Shown: piece after piece, positions 10,422-21,789 of the stretch
Layout: every line of letters starts with the position of its first letter
Numbering within the stretch: the stretch's first letter is position 1
Notes under the pieces: generated by a model
Databases searched by the model: none
The model's input: the letters and a program-made list of their open reading frames with translations, nothing else
Told to the model about the DNA's origin: nothing
NCBI GenBank assembly: GCA_029204225.1
Contig: CM055099.1
Location: forward strand, 65,437,852-65,501,851
DNA: 64,000 nucleotides
Direction of reading: 5' to 3'
Source of the DNA: Diphasiastrum complanatum
Lineage: Eukaryota > Streptophyta > Lycopodiopsida > Lycopodiales > Lycopodiaceae
Position numbers and translations under genes: made by a program

Positions 10422-12440
10422 ATTATTATAATGAGAGTGTATATTTTAGTGTGCCACCTCTTTGACATTTATCTTGCAACTAGTAATATCCCAATGAAAG
10501 TAAAACACGTGTTAAAGTGCCCATTATATCAAGCAATGTACGTGAGTCCAAAAAATGGGCTTGAGTTGCCCATACATGGCAAGGGTCCCATGCCACCTCA
10601 TTTGTCACATGGTGGCAACTCAATGTAAGTCTAAAAGACAAATGGGAAGGGGGGGGGCACAATTTTTCTTTCCATGGACCAATGGGAGAACTGCATTTTG
10701 AATTGGAGACTTGCCAAACAATGTAATTTAAAACCACCCTAAGTAAATCTACAATGAAAGTATTGACAATAAGTAAAACTACAATTTGACAGTTATCACT
10801 AAAACTAGTGATTTTTCATATGTGAAAATTTAAAAACTTTGGAATCAATAATGAAATGCCAATTTGAATGATTGGCGACTACACCAAGTAGTCATGCAAC
10901 ATTATAATAATACCCATGAAGGAGAAAAATGAACCAATGGTATGGTAGGTATTCAAATGGGCCAATCAAATTTTGGTTATCCATTTGAAACTTACCAGAC
11001 AAGTTTGAAAGGGAGTGGTCCATTACTCATTGTCAGCTCATTTGTCAAGGTTTAAAAAATGGGTGGCAAGTGAAAGGACCAGACAAATGGAGTTGCTGCT
11101 AGTCTAGCATGGGCCTTATAGTTGCTCCTCTTATGGAAATATTTTTGGTTTAGTATAAGGTTGGTTTGAAAATTGGTAGTAAGAGTGGTTTCAAAGTCCA
11201 AGTTTGGCAAGTGCAAAGGCAAATGCAGAGGCAACAATAGTTGACATGCACCAAAAAATCGTGACATCATGGTTTTAGATTGAGTTTCTGTTTTCTACTC
11301 TGGCATTCACTAAGATTCCCTCTACATTTAATTTCTTTTCCATATGATTTGAACCTCATGTGCCACACACATGGTGGCAACTCAAACTAAATATAACAGG
11401 GTTGAAGACACTTTATAGTAGCCATTTCTTCCCAATGAGGGGACTTATGGAGCTTTAGAATATTGAAATTACTTTAAGACCCTTCTGAAGTTTGTGAGAG
11501 GTTAATCTCTTGGGTCAAGGCATTCCACATAGGGCCTTGCCCAAGGGCGACAAGAGCTTCAAGATAGGGAATGGCCTCTCCTAGGTGCTTCACCCAACAG
11601 AAAAAATTAATTCTATTTTTAAGACTTTAATTTAATGGAAGGGGGCACGAGGAGCCTAGTATGCCATGGCTATGAGTGATTTGCCTAATGTGACCAGCAA
11701 ATGTTTTGCTTATTTCAAGTTGTGTTTGAGTTGCTTAGGTGGTTAGGCATAAGCTGAAACAACCAATTTTTTGCTCCATCTGTTCGGAACTTTATTCCTT
11801 GTGGAAACTTTAAAAGCTTGTTATGGTGAGTAGTGACTTCAGAGGGCCTTTTTACCCACCCTCTAAATCCATTACTGACTGGAATATCGAATTGGGTCCA
11901 GACTGAGATATATGTTCCATTGGGACTTTCTTTTTTAAGTAGACAAGAGACATCAATTTACGGATCTTTTGGCTCATTTGCAAGTGAGAGAGCTTATCTC
12001 CTCCTTTGTGAATGTGAGCCATGGGAATAGAGCTTGCTAGGTCTCATTTGCTCGGTCTCATGTGCCCAATCCACATGAATCCATGCCCATTTATATTTTA
12101 TTTGCTTCCATCTCTATGATTCTATTGATAATTCCTTGAAGCTCTATTTGTATTTTGTGTTTTATGGCTATATTGTGAAGAATTTTAGATCATTAAGATC
12201 CAAAATATCCCTTCGATCTTTGGTTAGAAAGACAAACAAATCACCAATCTTGCCAATGTAAAAAAACCAACATCTACACTATGAATGAGATGCAAACTCT
12301 AATAGATCTTGATCAAACATCAATCAAAACATAAAATAATGTTGTTGTCCATACAAGAACAGTAAGCATAAGTCTAATATGAAAATTGGCCTCAATTGCC
12401 AAATATACCAATATGACCAAAATAGCAAAACTAGTTGAAA

Positions 12441-13335
12441 TCTTTCACACTCCCTCTTCAACTAGTTTAAGCATAGACTTTGAAAACACTCCAAGTGAAG
12501 TCCTATGCTTCATGAACAAGTCCTTTCCCAATGCTTTGGTGAAGATATCAACTACACATTCCCTTGAGGACACATGTTGATATCCACCTCCTTTGCCATG
12601 ACTTGCTCCCTTACAAAGTGATATGCCACCTCAATATGCTTGCTCCTAGCATGAAAGATAGGATTGGTTGCCAACATTTGGACTGATAGATTGTCACAAA
12701 AGATGAATGGCCTCTTTGAAAAATCCAGCAAGTGAATATTCTTGATCATCCTCTTGATCCATACAATCTCCTTTGTGCAATGTGTAAGAGCTTTGTACTC
12801 GGCCTCACTAGATGACAATGAGATAGTGGCTCATTTCTTCGACGTCCATGATATAGCTCCATCACCTATGAAAATACAATGAGCACTAATGGATTTCCTA
12901 TCCATTGTATCTCCAACATAGTCCAAATCTGAAAATCCAAACAAGTTAGGTGATGATCCCTCATACAATATGCCAAAATTTCGAGTTCCAATGGAGTACC
13001 TCAAAGCTCGTTTCTCTAGCTTCCAATGCTCCTCACTAGGATCTTGCATGAATTGGATCAATCTTACAACACAATAGTTTAGATCTGGTCTTGTAATGGT
13101 TAGATAGATGAGTGAACCAACTAGCTTCCTATAGAGAGTAATGTCCTCGAAGGATCTTTCATTACCTCTTATAGTTAGCTTTACATTTGACTCCATAGTT
13201 GTATCACAAGATTTTGTATCTAACATATGAATCTTTCTAGAATAGAATTAGCATACTTCTCTTGACAAATGAAAGTAGATCTAATCACTTCTATTCCTAA
13301 AATGTATTGCAAATTACCAAGATCATGTCGAAAAG
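12441..13335 (-). pseudogene. Copia element remnant: RT end and RNase H
   Basis: Minus-strand reading gives HDLGNLQYILGIEV, then SLIYLTITRPDLNYCV, the RNase H region (FSDLDYVGD, then SSSEAEYKAL, then FCDN) and the tail VDIFTKAL near 12530. These are the last third of a Ty1/Copia polyprotein. It is broken by a frameshift near 13226, a stop at 12828-12830 and a frameshift near 12552. After the coding end comes a purine-rich tract GAAGAGGGAG and then TGTGAAAG at 12449, the expected start of the 3' LTR. The far end of that LTR could not be placed. Confidence 0.85.
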
Positions 13336-13690
13336 AGGTGTGTGAAAGATAGGTCGAACTCGAATGAAAAATATTCGAATGATAAGAAAGAAAACTTTTC
13401 GTGTGGAACGGAATAAACTATTTTCCTCTTTCTCTATGCATGACTACGACTATCAATTTCGAACAAAACAATAGTGATAGAAATCACGTTTGATCTTATA
13501 GTAACTAACTTTGAAATCATTAGTACTACAGTGAGTACGTAGCCAAACAATAATGCATTAAATTATCAGACAAATAATTAGTCGCGAAGAACTACAGAAA
13601 GGCATACATTTTGAGATGAAGCTGAACGCAATAAAAGATAGTATTGATTCAGTATGAAAACCGAAACAAAAGTAAATGAGTACAATAAGT
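13336..13690. other. non-coding segment between two Copia remnants
   Basis: No gene seen. The last 60 bases show weak similarity to the sequence left of the related LTR at 32690, so the LTR family boundary might lie somewhat further left than drawn. Confidence 0.4.
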
Positions 13691-13842
13691 TGTGGATCGA
13701 AGCCGCGTACTCTATGCTATCTCTGAGCAGCTAAAATGAAAGTCTGAATTAAGCGCAATGCTGATAAGCAGTAGTGCAATAACAATTTCTAAAACAACTC
13801 TAAGAAGTGAGCTAGAATGCTCATGAGTGTTCAAGCTTGCAG

Positions 13843-13915
<73 letters not shown>

Positions 13916-14514
13916 AACTATTCAATACTTGCTGATCTTCTGAATTTCTTTGATAATGAGATGTATGAATATGAACAACTGTATATACTAAGCAATTAGG
14001 TCGTCAAATGCGCTCGCTAGTTGGCTGGTGTCCGCCAGCATTCATTCAGTTCCTTCTCATAGATTGATTGCTAATAAGCGGTGGAAATTGGTCGTAAATA
14101 GTCACTCTGCAAAAATGGATCAAAACTGTCACTCTGCAAAAGTGAACTAAAACTGCCACAGGCGACAGTGTCGCAAAAAGACAACAGTGTCGTCTTTTTG
14201 TGAAAAACCCGGCAATGTCCTTAAATCTGATTTAGGATAGCCCCACACTTTGTCAGAGTCATTTCTTTAACATTTGAGAAACTTGGAAAAGGGCAAAAAA
14301 TGCGACTCCGCATATTTATTCGCAATTTTCGATAGGCAAAAAATGCGAAAAAGACGACATTGTTGTCAAACTCCGTGTATTTTTGCAGACTGTGTAAAAA
14401 CACTTGTAATTCTGCAGACTATATAAAAACACGGGAAAATCCGGAGAACAGGATAAACAATGGATGAGGATTAAAACCGATTAGTCGATTAGTAAGAAGG
14501 AGAATAATCCAACA
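13691..14514 (-). mobile_element. 3' LTR of a Copia element (824 bp)
   Basis: On the minus strand it begins TGTTGGATTATTC directly after the purine tract AAGGGGGAG and after the end of RNase H, the classical Copia order. The far end reads CGATCCACA. It matches the 518 bp LTR at 32690-33207 over most of its length. It is longer because of a large (GA)n tract and about 270 bp of extra sequence near 14130-14400 that contains several hairpins. Confidence 0.8.
13847..13913. repeat. (GA)n microsatellite, 67 bp
   Basis: Pure GA repeat inside the Copia LTR. The related LTR at 32.7 kb has only about 15 bp of GA at the same place, so the tract expanded after the copies separated. Confidence 0.95.
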
Positions 14515-15580
14515 CTCCCCCTTGATCTGATTCTTTGAATGCCTTGACCTTCAAACTTAGTTCTACACAGAATCTTCTGTGTGCTTCCAAACTTAATGCT
14601 TTGGTAAAAATATATGCTGTCATATGTTGCGTTCTATAGTACTGCAATCTGACCTCTTCATTGAGAACTTTGCTTTTGACGAAATGATATTTCAGTTCAA
14701 TGTGCTTACTCCTATAATGAAATCTAGGATTGGCTGATAAAACAATGGCACTTTGATTATCACAAAATAATGTCATCGGAGCATATTGATTCAGACCGAT
14801 ATCTGAGAATAAGTTCCTCAACCAAATTGTTTCCTTTGTAGCTTGAAAGGCTGCGATATACTCTGATTCAGTGGAAGATAGAGCTATTGAAGATTGCTTG
14901 CGACTGTTTCAGGAAATTGGACCATTGTTGAGGAAGAATGTAAATCCGGAAGTGGATTTACAAGTGTCTACATCTCCTGCCCAACTTGCATCTGAGTAAC
15001 CACCGAATAATTTGAGTTTGTCATTGTTGACTACTCCATAACAAATGCAAAAGTCCATAGTAGCTCGAAGATATCTCATGACTCTGATAAGAGCCTTCCA
15101 ATGTGTTACACCAGGATTAGTCATAAACTGACTGAGAGAGCTGACTGCAAAAGCTATGTCTGGCCTGGTATAGATCATGGCATACATAAGAGATCCTATA
15201 ATAGAATGGTAAGGATACTCACGCATCTGATGTTTCTCATAAATTGTTTGAGAACACTGGTCCTTTGACAATTTGAGACCTGGTTCTCTTCGACTCGATC
15301 GAATCGAACAACTTGTAGGCTTGATCTGAAATAGTGTAGCTGATGAAAACACATTTGATACTCTGGAAGTCGAGCTTCTTCATGAGATCATGAGGAATCT
15401 GCGCAAAAGCAGTACATCCAAAAACTCGTAGGTTTGATAAAGAAGGTTTGGTACCTGTCCAAACTTCGAATGGTGTTTTGTCTGAGAGACCTTTAGTAGG
15501 ACATATGTTCTGAATATAGAATGCTATACAGCTTCAGCCCATAAGGACTTCGGAAGTGTCGCATGTGATAACATGCACTT
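14489..15580 (-). pseudogene. Copia pol remnant with internal RT deletion
   Basis: Minus-strand reading starts in the end of integrase (ATLPKSLWAEAV, a stop, NICPTKGLSDKTPFEVW, LRVFGCTAFAQIPHDLMKK). Near 15300 it then jumps directly to the late RT region (GLKLSKDQ, IIGSLMYAMIYTRPDIAF) and continues through RNase H (YSDASWAGDVD, LFCDNQSA) to the end at 14489. The whole catalytic RT core is missing, so an internal deletion joined integrase to the RT tail. The upstream half of the element is also missing. The late RT is closest to that of the plus-strand Copia element at 24-27.5 kb. Confidence 0.85.
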
Positions 15581-15607
15581 TGCCGATTGAGGACCTTGCA
15601 ATTAGGA

Positions 15608-15635
15608 TCCTCTCACAGGATTGCATGTGAGAGGA
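15608..15635. repeat. perfect 10 bp hairpin
   Basis: TCCTCTCACA and TGTGAGAGGA form a perfect inverted repeat with an 8-base loop, just outside the broken 5' edge of the Copia remnant. Confidence 0.7.
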
Positions 15636-18600
15636 ACTGGAGTGTCTTCTCTTTGATTCATACAAAGAGAAGGAATAGGTTGTCCACTGCACAACTAGAT
15701 AGGTTCGTATTTGTGCATGCCAACCTACAACTGTTGAAGAAGCTCAAAGAAACAAGAGAGTCGATACAAGTAAAGTTTAAAGTTTAAACCACAAATTGCT
15801 AATTTGAATTTTGTACATACTACAAGATAGTAGATTGTAAATGATATTTAGATTTTGACAAACTCCAAGCTCTTAGAACAAATTGGAAGCTGAATCTTGA
15901 AAGTTGAAACTTGTTAATCACTAGTCGTGAGTATGAATCCTGATGCTTGAAATTCCTATTAAATTCCACAGGTGAATCCTAATGAGATCGACGTGACACG
16001 TGTTGCAAACTTGCTATCGAGATCACAGGAGGATGATGTTTATGCCTTCCTACACCAGGAAGCCTTATTGATTGTAGGTTTATCTCCATTGTTTGAGACC
16101 GCACAAAGTGTTAAGTTGAAACTTAAAAGTTTATGGAAATAGTTATGTAAAAGTCTTTGAAGATAATTATCAATGCCAAAAATATGATACCATCATGGAT
16201 TTATGTTACCCAACAGGGTTGGCTCAGCTGGTTAGCTTGGCATCCAAAGTTTCTTTGGTCCCAGGTTCGAGCCTCCTCTTGGAAACCAAGAAGCATCATG
16301 GAGGTATGTTACCGTTGAATATATTTGATATATGCTAGCTTTTGTAAGACCAAGTGAAAAATGTCGATCCACGTAAAATTAGGTCCTAGCCTGCCTAATG
16401 TGGCTAGTTGAAAGTTTTACGGCCTTAGAATTGGCCTGAAAGTAAAAATGTTGGCAATGTCGAGCACAATTTTAATGTACTACTCAATGTCGTGAGTCAC
16501 TAATCTGATTATTTAGTATTCATTGTTCAGACATAGATGATTGTAAATTTGTATGTACATAGTACTTACTTGTCACGACTCAATGCTCACTTCAATATAT
16601 GATAGTATGAAATTTGAATCATAATTATTGTCTATAGTTAATCATTTGAATTTTGAATTATATTGTTTATATTTGTTATTTTGATTCTTGAATCTTGAAA
16701 AAATTAGACTTTGTTTTATTTTCTTGAATGTTCAAACTTCAAAGTTCAAACGCAATGTATCATGTCAAGAGCGGCGAGCCTAACGAGTCACGAAGTCACT
16801 TGTCAATGGTCACTTCATCATTCATGGATAGTTTGAAATTGTATTCATTGCTCTATGCTTTTATTTTTGTTCGAACTACTAGAAACAACTCCAAATTTTT
16901 TGTATAAACTATCAGACTGAATTTTGAAAAGCTGAAACTCAAGGCATTGGGCAATGATGCATCGGGCAATGATGCATCTGCCCAGTGCCAAGCAAGATCG
17001 ACCAAGGAAAACAAATGAATACAGTCTAGATGCTAATTGTGGCATTCTCATGACTCGTGACCATTAAGGTCCCATTCAAGTGTCCACCAAGTAAATGCCT
17101 TGCATGATTTAAATTTGAATGAATCATTGATTACAATTTTATTAGACTCAGCTTATGCATCACTTTAGGCCTATCTCAATAATGTGAGTCATGATTAATC
17201 CTCAAGAGTAAGAATAAATCAAATTTGAATAAAAATCCAAAAACCCTAAAACCGGTTCGATGGTTTGCACTTGGCTGCTCTGATTCGAACACGGTTCGTA
17301 CCATTGAATCGGCCGGTTCAAACCGGGTGTCTAAACCTCTTGCCATGTGAAAATCAACAAACAAAACAATGGTGTCACCGCTCATTGTCTTCCAAACCCA
17401 ATCTACAAGTCTATGCATGGCTTCAACTTATATATTACACAAACACAATTTCCATAAATCTCATAGCTAAATTCACTTGTCAACATGCAAAGAAGAAAAA
17501 ATCTTTGGCTTTGGCTACACTTACCATTGTGAAATCTATCACCAAAATATAGAGCAAACCTCTTATTGACTTAAATCTACACAACCAGTTTCACCAATAT
17601 GTAGTGGACGACTTCCTTCCCAAATAAACAGCATCATCAAGTGTGAAATTTGTCATCAATACCGAGTTGTATTTATACTTCTCACCGTACAAGCCTCTTT
17701 GCCCAATAGTTTTTCAACACATCGAAACTATAAATCAAAAGTCGAGTCAAAGTGATTGAAACACAATAGAATCACCCAAAAACAACCAACAAATTATAAT
17801 CTAATGTACATACAACATTGAAATTTCTATACGTGAGCATACAAAACCTCAAACTTGAGAAAAAAGAAGTATCTTCAAGTGAAATGAAAACAAGGACAAC
17901 ACATCTCATAACTTTTCCATTTGACAATTTACGATCAAATTCCACGTGCCTCGAATATAAATTCAATGGTTGTGGGCTACAAAATGTCAATCCTCGCCAA
18001 CAACATTTTTTGAATTATTACCTTTGTATGCTAAAGGTCTAAAATGAGCATTTATTGCCAAGAATACGAGCTTGGTTCTAGATTTTGCAAAAGTGCTAAC
18101 AAAACCATCGTCATCATAACCACTCAATTTAGAAACTAATACAAAGTGCTCCCTTGGCAACGTTGTCATATGACATATACTTTGCATTATTGCCATTTTA
18201 AAGCCTTCGATTTAATGTTAAGTAAAACAAAACAATGGATACTTTCTTGGTCAAATTACTAAATTGGTCCAATGCCCTCATTATAACTTATCACTTGATC
18301 CCATACACGTGGCAGACATGATGTGCCATGTCCATTTGAAAGAACCCATATTTTCAAAGGCCATCTTGGCTAAACATGAGTAGCTTAAACTTATACTTGG
18401 ATTATAAAACTCCATCTCTAACATTGTTGTCAAATCAAAATTTAGAACTAAAGTACCATAGTCAAAAGACACATCCATGACACTAACATATCATACTTCT
18501 ACAAAAAAGTATGGATATCGTTAACCCGAATGTCTAACCATAGTGACCTCTAGTCAAAAGTAAAATACAGATGTTACAAATTAGCAACACTATAGTTGGT

Positions 18601-19657
18601 TGTAAGGGCTACATAAAAGGAGGGACCTTGTCATCCCAACACATTATGTTTAGCTGATCTTATGCCCATCCACCATCAACTGTAATACAAAAAGGTCAAT
18701 ATTAGCCCTAGCAATTAGCATAACATAAGCATACGCATGTTAGGTCAATTTTGTATAGCAAAACCTTCTATGTCATATTAAATATCTTTGTGCACTTGTC
18801 AAAAAAGCACAAATTAATTACATGTTGGTTTCTATGACATTGACGCCTTTATTTTCAAGAATGACAATAGTGCGTGCGCATGTACGTTGGGGACAACATG
18901 GATGCTCCGTCCGTTGTTCATATAACCATCATCTTGCATATGATGTGATTTTCAGGAATGTTTAGTTTAGCTAAATTTGATGAAATATTTTTGTTCAATT
19001 AAAAAGATGGAGACAAATGGAGATCATTGAAAGAGATACACGTGAGTGGGCTTTCAAATAAATGCAATGAATTCAATCAAAATCACGAGAGCCAGATGTG
19101 AAAGAAAGAGTACATTTTTTAATAGGATCATGTTCATGTTAATAGGAAGAAAATTACTCATAAAATCTAGGAGCAACGCTTTCTTTGTGCATAACATCAC
19201 TTCGTTTTATAGATTTTTCTTATGACCTATGGACTGCTAATAACTTCTCCATGTCCTGTGTATTATTTGAATAAAAAGGTTGTCACTTTCTACACCAATC
19301 GATTATAGATAATCAATTAGGAAAACATAGTACAAAGTTAGAATTATTTTGAGGTGTACCATTTTCTCTTGAGTATATGTGTTTCCTCTTGGATAATAAT
19401 GAGATAAAACTTTCAAGGAAGGTTTCCAATAAAGGTGACTAATTAGCCATCAATAGTAGTGATGGTGCCATATAAAATTTTTGTTAAAAAAGTCTTGACA
19501 ACATTACACTATGAAGCATAATAAAGTGACAACTCAACCTTCTTTCAAGTCGAGGGGAACCAATATTTCCCCCTCTCAAATCAAAAAAATCAGTTTCTCA
19601 AGAAGTTCTGAATCCAGCCCTTGAGAAGAGAAATGAAGAGAGGCATTTGGGAATTTT
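15636..19657. other. AT-rich intergenic region
   Basis: No supported coding region. The only structured feature I can name is the tRNA-derived SINE at 16.2 kb. Several copies of a GTCGTGAGT/GACTCA-type motif lie between 15.9 and 17.1 kb without clear periodicity. Confidence 0.5.
16212..16330 (+). mobile_element. tRNA-derived SINE
   Basis: The head contains an RNA polymerase III A box, TGGCTCAGCTGGTTAG (16220-16235), and a B box, GGTTCGAGCC (16264-16273), spaced as in a tRNA gene, but the rest does not fold as a functional tRNA. A related sequence lacking the A box (TTGGTCCGAAGTTCAAGCC followed by TCCCCTTGGAAACCAAGAAG) occurs at about 52446-52492, showing it is a dispersed repeat. The 3' end is not determined. 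Confidence 0.65.
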
Positions 19658-19663
19658 TTTATT
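19658..19663 (-). terminator. possible polyadenylation signal of RH22
   Basis: AATAAA on the minus strand, 229 bases beyond the helicase stop codon. Plant signals are loose, so this is only a candidate. Confidence 0.35.
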
Positions 19664-19891
19664 GGTTACAATAAAATTGATAAGAGATTGATGAAGAACT
19701 CCGTACTTTAGAGTCACTATCTAGTTTACATTCAATTTAAATCATTTTTTGATAATTCGGCCTAGACCTCAAATCTGGTTGAAATCAGATGGAACCCAGT
19801 TCGAATCTATATCATAAAATTACAGTTCAAATCTCAATAAACCATGGAATCATGGTTATCAGAGAATCAGGAAACATTAAGGAGAACATAC

Positions 19892-21778
19892 TCACTGTGG
19901 TTGATTGCCTTGCTTTTTCAGCTTATTCCGAAAGCTTCTTTTCCTGCTGAAAGCTCCCTCCACAGGTTTGCCAAAAGCACCTGCTTGGCGAACAGCTTCC
20001 ACCAAAGCTCGGTCACTATGTGTATATAAGCTAGTAACACGTCCAACATTTCCAGCTCTTCCAGTCCGCCCAACTCTATGTAAAAAATCCACAGCACATG
20101 TTGCAAATTCAGCCTGGATAATGTGATCAACATGGGGGATATCAAGACCGCGTGCTGCTGCATCAGTGCAGACTAGAACTCCACCTTCCTGTTTGAAAAT
20201 TTCCAATGACGACATTCTCTCTTCTGAAGGTATCTCTCTGTGGTATCGCAGACAGGCTATCTCCCCTCTAATAAGAATCCATGAGATTGCTTCAACAGCG
20301 TCAACAGTATTTGCAAACACCATAGTCCGCTTGAAAGGAGCTTCCTCTGAATCATTCAACTTTACCTCCTTTGTCACAGCTTGCAGTAAGGCTTCTATTC
20401 GTGAGTCAGGACTAACCTCCAACCAGAAATGCTCTACTCTAGGGTTATGGCGATGGAGGAAGTTTCCATTTATCCAATGTGCATCAGGAAACTTGTGCTT
20501 CAGGATGGCTCCTGGGGTCTTCTTCCCTGCCTCTGGAAGCGTGGCTGCAACGAAAATGTACTGCTTGCTCCGTTTGTAAACCTTTCTTCTGTGGGTCCAT
20601 TCTCTTTGTTTTGGAGCTGGTTTCTCATAATCGTCTGTACTTTCCCTGGTCATATTCTCAGCATCTATTGTACCGTTTATTTCATCATCAAGTTCCACAG
20701 TATCCACCTCATCCTCTTCCGATTGTGAAAGTTCAGAGGAATCTACTTCTTCAGGTTCATAGTGTGTCCAGGGTAGTGCAGGTTGCTCGGCACTGGCTTG
20801 ATCGGCAGCTCTAGACACATTTTTCTCTTCGAGTCTCAACATATCAATCAGACGACCTACTTGATTAGCAAATCCTCCAGATAGAAGCATATCTGCCTCA
20901 TCAAACACCACATAGTGCGCGTCACGAATAAACGCAGTTCTTCGACGTCTCTTGGGATCAAACCGGAAAAGGTTATTGATAATGGCAGCTGGAGTTGCAA
21001 CCACCACATCAGGTTGCATGGAAGGCCAGCCCTGACCTCCACAAAGAACAGCCACTTTCAGAAGCGAACTATTCTCGTCTTTGCCATGTAGAGCATTGGC
21101 CATATCCGCTACCTGCTGACATAATGCTGCATTAGGGCACAACACAAGTGCGAAAGGGCGAGATACTTGCTGCCCTAAAATCTGACGCTGCACCATAGCT
21201 GCTGCTCTCTTTGGAAGCAATGTACTTGTCAATGGTGCAAGATAGGCATGGGTTTTACCGCTTCCAGTCTCTGCTGCCAGAATCACATCGCTCCCTCCTA
21301 ATATCCACGGAATAGCAACAGCCTGCACTGCTGACGGACGCTGCAATCCTGCACATTGCAGAGATTCAACCACTTCTTGCGACAGCCCCAAGGATTCCCA
21401 TGTCACACTCTTTTCTGACAAAAATGAATCATCCACGGTCTTTGCCCTCAAATGCTTGGATGCACTGCCGACATCACCGAAACTTGGAAGCTCCTTGGCA
21501 GAGCTGATTGAAGATCCTTGGTGCCACACTGCAACAGAGCATTCCAAGCGAAAGGAAGGAGAAATTGGAGGTGTTCGGGGGCAGAGCCGGATCGAACGAG
21601 TGAGCGAGAGCAGCAGAGGGTGGGGGGGGAGGCAGAAGCTGCTGCTGCTGATCGAGGAAGAGGAGAATTGCATGATCAAATTATGACAGAAATGACGAAA
21701 GCAGGAGGAGCTCAGAACATGAAACTTATGCAATTGCGCCATCCATCCCCTGCACCTTGTCTCTCCCTCGCTCGTCAT
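19892..21778 (-). CDS. RH22: DEAD-box ATP-dependent RNA helicase, RH22 type, plastid
   Basis: An intact 628-codon frame without introns. All helicase motifs are present: Q motif (RPSAVQAVAIP), Walker A AAETGSGKT (about residues 166-174), GG (LCGGQGWPSMQ), TPAAI, DEAD (about 293-296), AATLP in place of the usual SAT, TMVFANTV, VLVCTDAAARGLD and HRVGRTGRAG (about 565-574). An acidic insert (about 335-385, rich in Glu, Asp and Ser) separates the two RecA domains. The N-terminus is Ser/Leu/Arg rich with few acidic residues, fitting a plastid transit peptide; translation could also start at Met13 or Met36 (21671-21673). The GGQGWP and DEADMLL context is that of plant RH22, which in Arabidopsis acts in chloroplast 50S ribosome assembly. 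The frame ends at TGA within a sequence resembling a splice donor (CACA/GTGAGTAT). Confidence 0.92.
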   Translation of the reverse strand: MTSEGETRCRGWMAQLHKFHVLSSSCFRHFCHNLIMQFSSSSISSSSFCLPPHPLLLSLTRSIRLCPRTPPISPSFRLECSVAVWHQGSSISSAKELPSFGDVGSASKHLRAKTVDDSFLSEKSVTWESLGLSQEVVESLQCAGLQRPSAVQAVAIPWILGGSDVILAAETGSGKTHAYLAPLTSTLLPKRAAAMVQRQILGQQVSRPFALVLCPNAALCQQVADMANALHGKDENSSLLKVAVLCGGQGWPSMQPDVVVATPAAIINNLFRFDPKRRRRTAFIRDAHYVVFDEADMLLSGGFANQVGRLIDMLRLEEKNVSRAADQASAEQPALPWTHYEPEEVDSSELSQSEEDEVDTVELDDEINGTIDAENMTRESTDDYEKPAPKQREWTHRRKVYKRSKQYIFVAATLPEAGKKTPGAILKHKFPDAHWINGNFLHRHNPRVEHFWLEVSPDSRIEALLQAVTKEVKLNDSEEAPFKRTMVFANTVDAVEAISWILIRGEIACLRYHREIPSEERMSSLEIFKQEGGVLVCTDAAARGLDIPHVDHIIQAEFATCAVDFLHRVGRTGRAGNVGRVTSLYTHSDRALVEAVRQAGAFGKPVEGAFSRKRSFRNKLKKQGNQPQ

Positions 21779-21789
21779 CGCTTTATCCC

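Larger units (their letters stand above)
9135..12440. other. AT-rich intergenic region
   Basis: No coding region is supported. It contains a degenerate repeat of a motif ending AAATATTAAGAGATT (about 9561-9620 and 9730-9782), foldback structures at 9825-9900 and 9971-10012, a GA/TA microsatellite, and a motif TCACATGGTGGCAACTCA at about 10607 that recurs in similar form near 11366. A third, weaker member of the 9825-9900 foldback type may lie at 11517-11576. Confidence 0.5.

Noticed and set aside
16217-16290. Functional tRNA gene
   Set aside because: A and B boxes are present, but acceptor and anticodon stems do not form convincingly and a truncated copy exists elsewhere, so a SINE is more likely.
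17176-17552. Small proteins on both strands
   Set aside because: Overlapping, short, no domain; the region looks non-coding.
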